Source: Amphimedon queenslandica (Eukaryota; Porifera; Demospongiae; Haplosclerida; Niphatidae). From it: 60,956 nucleotides of DNA. The position numbers were made by a program, and so were the translations under genes. Below the pieces are notes generated by a model. That model did not search any database. It was not told the origin of the DNA and worked only from the letters and a program-made list of their open reading frames with translations. Position 1 is the first letter of the stretch; each line of letters opens with the position of its first letter. The stretch spans positions 138,618 through 199,573 of the forward strand of contig NW_003546347.1 of NCBI RefSeq assembly GCF_000090795.2. Reading direction: 5' to 3'. Shown here in pieces: positions 56,389 through 60,956 of the stretch.

Positions 56389-59300
56389 TTACACAAGATA
56401 CCTAGTCATGTACATGTACCTCAAAATAGCACCATTCCTTTTTCTTCCTGATGGTTTTGTAGTCATTTTGAAAGGCCACTGATGTGCAGGCTTCTTGTTG
56501 GAATTAATAATTTCTTTTTTGAGAAATACAGCTGGTTGATCATGACTAGTGGCATTAGTTTGAGCAGCACGACAAAATGAAACTAAATTAAACAGAGAAC
56601 TGTTGAAATGGTCAAGGCAGTCATGAATTGCACTGTCATTCATTAAACATTATAATTCTCGAACATGAGATTGAAATGTTGTCAACTTTAGTGTCATATC
56701 TACTAGTAATGAAGCAAAATTTGGCAATAATGCATATTTTATTTATTTACATGTAATTACCATTAGATGACAACCTAGAACCTGTATATTCAACTGGATC
56801 AAGATCATCACTGTTATCAGCATCAGAACATGTTAAAATTTGATTAGGAAGTTTAACTGATTCCAGTGACTGTACTCGATGTATGTGTTTACATATATGA
56901 CCATTGTTATAATCGTAACAAGCAGAATCACAGCTATACATGTGATAACAAAGGCAAATACATTCTTCAACATAACAGAAAGGCCCAGTACATTCTTGGC
57001 AAGCACTTCTAGTAACAAGACAAACACAGTAGCCTTGTGAATGCAAGCCTGAAATGCTTGGGACATGCCGCACGCCCTCTTCCATTTTCTAACATACAAA
57101 TACTATGCATGAATATTGATTACAGAAGCAAACCTTAACTTTTTCAGTGGGTATTTCAAGTCCTCCAGCATGTCTACTTTCTTCAGATGGACTTTTGGGA
57201 TTTACTCTGCACATGCAATTTTTATAAATCCTCTGAAAATATTGATCTTTTTCAATACAAAGTAAAGCATCAATAAGTCTATTGACTTTTCCATCTAAGT
57301 ATGTTGTTTTCAACTTGTTATGAAAACTACATGTATGTTTCAACATAATGCCGTGTAACTGATTAAAAATAATTACCTTTCAAGATACATATTCGTGTCA
57401 GTATCAGCATAATTGAAATGTCTAAAACATTTAGCCCACTTTTCTTCAAAGAAAAATGGTACAAAATGTGTACATGTTTTGCATGCTCAAACCTTGTCTC
57501 TTCAAATAATTCTCTTGAAAATATTCAAAATCTCAGGCTCATGAGATGACCAATATTCACTAAATTCCTGACATAAGTGGTTGAATTTATCTACAGATCG
57601 CTCTTCAAGTAGTAAATGCAGTGTTTGGTAAAGTAACATTCAGTTTTCATCATCCTTCACAGATTTTAAATGATTTTTCCAAGAGCTATTATCACAGTAA
57701 ATTTTGACAAGTTATCATAATTTTTCAACAAAATATGTACAATTATAGTAGTAAAAGCATTAACTTACCAATCCACATGCCAGAGGCCAAGAATGTGCTT
57801 AATATCACCAAAAACTGCAGTAGCAGCATTCCAACCTATATTATCCATTTAAAAGTATGATGAAACACAAATTTCTACATGTATAACATCATCCGTCATT
57901 AGTACATTTATAATAGTTGTAGGTGATATATTCTTGACACTACTCAAAAATATATTAATAGCTTCTGTCGTTTCCCTGTCAGATATACACCAAGCAACTG
58001 CTTGTCCTAAATAGACATACTTGTACATGTATTAAATTTAATCAAAAATCATCATGTTTACTCACCATGGCCAAATTCATCAGCTACCATAAGGGTAATT
58101 AATTTAAAGCGATAGGCATTTGTACCATGAGTAGAATCCAAGCATAAAATGTTTGAAGCATATAACTGATACTGTTGAAGCTGAAACTTGCTTTGAAAAA
58201 CTACGAAAAAAGCATCTTCAGTTAATGAAGGATACAAAGATTTAACTGTTCCTTGAGGTTTATAAACCAAAATTGGATCAAAAGATTCTGCCTGCAATTC
58301 AGCAATTAATAATGTTATACCTATATGTTTTATCATAAATGGCAGTGTTACATATACTTACCGAAATGGGATCACTTTTATGTCTCATAACCAATAAATC
58401 ACTCACATTAGCTTTTACGTTATTCACATCCTTTTGTGTGACAGTGTTTTCTAGAAACAACTTGAAGAAAATTTTTTCTATTTGATCTGTCACCAACATC
58501 TTGTCTTTCGTCTAAAACAAGTGAACATCCAACAATAAGATGAACATGTATATGCCATCTATTTTTCGTTGAGTTGGTAATCCTTGACTGAGCTTCATAG
58601 CAATTGTCTCTTTAGTTGATTTCGGTAATGGCAAATGGCGAAGCTCTTTTGGACCGAGATCATGACCTGGACATGCCCATCTTGTAACTCATCGACTTAC
58701 ATTCCTGATACACAATGCTGGTTAAGCTTACGAGATGGCTTTTGCAGTGGACGTTTTTTGTTTGTTAATCTCTTTGTGTCCTTATTTAACCAGTAATGAC
58801 CATCTCTACAACAAACTAAGTACTGACACTTCACTACATCTGCAAAAGAAATGATAGCCATAACTATAAAGTCACTGCATGTATATTTATTGTCACTCTT
58901 GACCTTTTTACAGATAATACAATTTCAAAAATAATTATAGCTTTTAAGCTAATAAAAGACCTATTTCAGCTACATTTGTATTAGAGTATAGCAACATTGT
59001 ACATGTATCTCAATAATACCATAATGATTGGAGACATTTTCAATTGGGAAATATTTCATAATTAATTCTTTTCAATAATTTTATTTTCAGATGCTTTCTA
59101 CTTATCCAAAAACAACAATTTTCTATTAAATAATAGTCTTATACACTAAATATATTAATATTCAAATTCCAAAGTTTTCCATTAAATAATTTTCAGAGGG
59201 TATTTCACAATGTGAAATAAGATCGATTCGTGTACGAAAAGGACCAACATCACAATAAGGACAGAAAAAGTTTTTCTGCCTTTTAACAGTATCAATGCCA

Positions 59301-59682
59301 TGAATGTTTTTTAAATGATTGACAACTTTGTCACGACGAGAAAAAACCTTTAAACATTCAGTACATTGCAGTGGATTCCAAACAAGTTATACAGAATAAT
59401 TTTATATACACACTTAAAATTTACCACAAGGAGTCTACCATTACAGAGTGACTATGAACTAAGTCATTGTCGACTTTAGAACATTCACTTTGTACTGGAT
59501 TCTATATAGTTGGATACAACATCTTTTTATTAAATTTTTAACTATTCTAGTGACCCTACCACTTGAATGAAAGAAGAATCAACGTCAACTAACTCATTGA
59601 TTTTATCCTCAGCATCAACTGGAACTCGAACTGGAATATCAACAGGAACACAACTATGACTGTCACCTGGAAAGCTTGCCAT
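56389..59682 (-). pseudogene. MULE transposase with N-terminal C2H2/FLYWCH-like and C-terminal SWIM fingers
   Basis: Starts at ATG 59682 (MASFPGDSHSCVPVDIPVRV). Exons 59682-59560 and 59501-59425 have good splice sites. C2H2-type fingers follow (about 59385-59200: LQCTECLKVFSRRDKVVNHL, FFCPYCDVGPFRTRIDLISH); the acceptor before them lacks AG. A FLYWCH/FAR1-like block lies at 58852-58510 (KCQYLVCCRDGHYW, GHDLGPKELRHLPLPKSTKE). The DDE core has CLDSTHGTNAYRFKLITLM (Asp, 58136-58138), a GTGAGT donor at 58066, AVAWCISDRETTEA, MTDD (57890) and GLWHVD. Then come SFHNKLKTTYLDGKVNRLID-type sequence, a SWIM finger (MYSCDSACYDYNNGHICKHI, 57085-56750) and KPSGRKRNGAIL. A few stops and shifts (58715, 58430, 57490) break it. 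Confidence 0.88.
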
Positions 59683-59839
59683 TATCCACATTTACACACG
59701 ATGATAACACTATTAGGAATGGGATTTTATGGAAGGGGTTTCATGTGCATAGTCGGATTCATTTTTAAATACTTTAACAAAGTTGAAAACGATAAAAACT
59801 TAGTGAAGAATCCCTTAGATGTACCATGAAACGTTTGGA

Positions 59840-60956
59840 CCGAAGATAAAGTGTTGCCGAAGAAACGAGGATCATATATGAAGCTAAGTTTGGAAGAAAA
59901 GGCAAAAATCGGGAGGTGTGCCAGCAAGCATGGAGTCACAAAGGCCGGAAAGCATTTCAAAGACAAGCAATTGAAAGATAGCAGTATTAGGGATTGGAGG
60001 AAGCTTATGAATCCGAGCTGAAGGCCAAGGCTAAGAATGCTGAGCCAGGCAAAGTTGTTTCTGTTAACTGCTTGACATCCAAGTTACTGGGCCGACCTCC
60101 ATTACTTGGTGAGCTGTTAGATAAACAGAATTGCAAGCAAAGATACTGTTTATGAGATTACATAAGTAGCAATAAACTCCAGCATTGTGATATGTGTGGC
60201 AAAAGCCTTGCTACTGAAAGACAAGATGTTATTAAGTGACTTAGGCGGACCAATCTACCTAGAGAAAGAATAGGCACGTCATTTCTTAAAGAGAATGAAT
60301 TTCAGCAAAAGAAGGGTGACCTCAACTACTAAAGTATCGCTAACAAATTTTGATGAACACAGAAAGAATTACCTCATGGATATCGGGTGAGTTGTTAAAA
60401 TGGAGGATATACCTCATGCCCTAATTATAAATTGGGACCAGACAGGAATGAAAATTGCTCCAACATCTTCATGAACTATGGAAAAAATCGGCAGAAAATG
60501 TGTGGAGATCGCTGCTGCAAAAGGCTGATAACTGGTGTTTTTGCTGGTTCCCTTGCTGGTGATTTCCTGCCAATCTAACTCATTTACCAAGGAACGACAC
60601 TAAGGTGTATCCCTAAAAATGTCAATTTTCCTGAGAAATGGCATTTGGCTTACTCGGAAAATCATTGGAGCAACGAGTCTACCATGATTGCATATGTTGA
60701 AAAGATAGTTTTGCCTTATGTTGCTATGAAGAGAGAAGCTCTGGGTGTTGGCCCTATGTACCCAGCATTGGCAATTTTTGACTGTTCCAATGGCCAGTGT
60801 GTGCAATTGATTTTGAGTTTGCTAATTGAAAACAACATATTCTATATAATAGTCCCCCAATTGCACTCGTAGAAGGTTGATTTGTATTCAAAGACAACTG
60901 ATCAAATTGAAGACTATACTGATATGTGTATGCACTAAGAGCGCAGTGTGTGAGTA
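59840..60956 (+). pseudogene. Pogo/jerky (DDE_1) transposase, cut by the window end
   Basis: N-terminal DNA-binding region from about 59840: KRGSYMKLSLEEKAKIGRCA, VTKAGKHF and SSIRDWRKL. A 1-base loss near 60004 shifts the frame into ELKAKAKNAEPGKVV and LLGRPPLLGELLDKQ, then a stop. The DDE_1 nuclease follows with ALIINWDQTGMKIAP (first Asp), several stops, GDFL, then an open part at 60645-60872 (YSENHWSNESTM, PALAIFDCSNGQC with second Asp). The C-terminus lies outside. Same family as the fragments at 32503-32884 and 26560-27070. Confidence 0.82.

Larger units (their letters stand above)
54755..59770 (-). mobile_element. MULE-type transposon with OTU and CXXC domains (~5.0 kb)
   Basis: Outer inverted repeats: left TTTTTAAAGAATGCGACTAT, then GCACATGAAACCCC (to 54790). 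The complement of the right end at 59735-59770 matches it with a few changes and the same GACTATGCACATGAAACCCC core. Everything between them is coding on the minus strand: C2H2, FLYWCH/FAR1-like, MULE DDE, SWIM, CXXC, OTU. A target duplication was not resolved. The right end abuts a pogo element. Confidence 0.8.

Noticed and set aside
55500..59190. Similarity between 55500-55660 and 59020-59190 (ACCANAATG...GGAGACATT, TTTTCCATTWAAT) as a repeat pair
   Set aside because: Only short words match in AT-rich intronic sequence; not enough to claim a repeat.
1..60956. tRNA or rRNA genes
   Set aside because: No cloverleaf with A/B boxes or rRNA-like blocks was seen by eye; a tRNA scan was not possible.

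Overview
The window is AT-rich eukaryotic DNA from an animal genome. There are short GT-AG introns, no operons, abundant simple repeats, and a very dense layer of decayed transposable elements of typically metazoan families. The mix (Helitron, ISL2EU, PIF/Harbinger, MULE, hAT, pogo, Tc1, Ty3/gypsy, BEN and HIRAN/C48 proteins), the roughly 40-50 bp introns and the many ACATGTACATGT palindromes suggest a demosponge such as Amphimedon. The species is inference; nothing in the window proves it. A 740-base run of N (18473-19212) is an assembly gap.

Layout. 1-3.2 kb: two copies of a ~1.05 kb unclassified direct repeat plus an inverted arm. 3.9-4.7 kb: two copies of a 237-bp MITE; a third sits inside a retrotransposon at 35.6 kb. 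7.4-9.6 kb: an ISL2EU transposon with a THAP-DDE transposase and an internally deleted SAP/YqaJ partner ORF. 11.3-13.7 kb: a seven-exon BEN-domain gene with frame breaks. 13.9-17.6 kb: small inverted-repeat elements and a Tc1 transposase interrupted by a 921-bp element. 17.7-20.3 kb: a Harbinger element, apparently inserted in the LTR of the Ty3/gypsy copy that follows (to 22.4 kb). 22.4-32.9 kb: a graveyard with pogo and hAT remnants and a HIRAN + C48-protease gene. That gene is split by a hAT with a perfect 8-bp target duplication, and the hAT itself contains a P2X7-type zinc domain fragment. 33.8-38.5 kb: a Ty3/gypsy element with both LTRs and a perfect 5-bp duplication. 40.5-41.1 kb: a GC-rich proline/RGG exon. 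41.6-46.8 kb: a Helitron. 47.3-48.2 kb: a minisatellite split by a long-TIR foldback element. 50.4-51.2 kb: two in-phase exons of an unknown gene. 54.8-59.8 kb: a MULE bounded by inverted repeats. 59.8 kb to the end: a pogo/DDE_1 transposase running off the window.

Most distinctive content. The MULE carries, on one strand, C2H2 fingers, a FLYWCH/FAR1-like region, the DDE core, a SWIM finger, a CXXC finger and an OTU cysteine-protease domain. A transposon with both a CpG-binding-type finger and a deubiquitinase-type protease is the best candidate here for an under-described system. Almost every coding region carries stops or frameshifts. The genes therefore do not form a working pathway; they record successive nested insertions.
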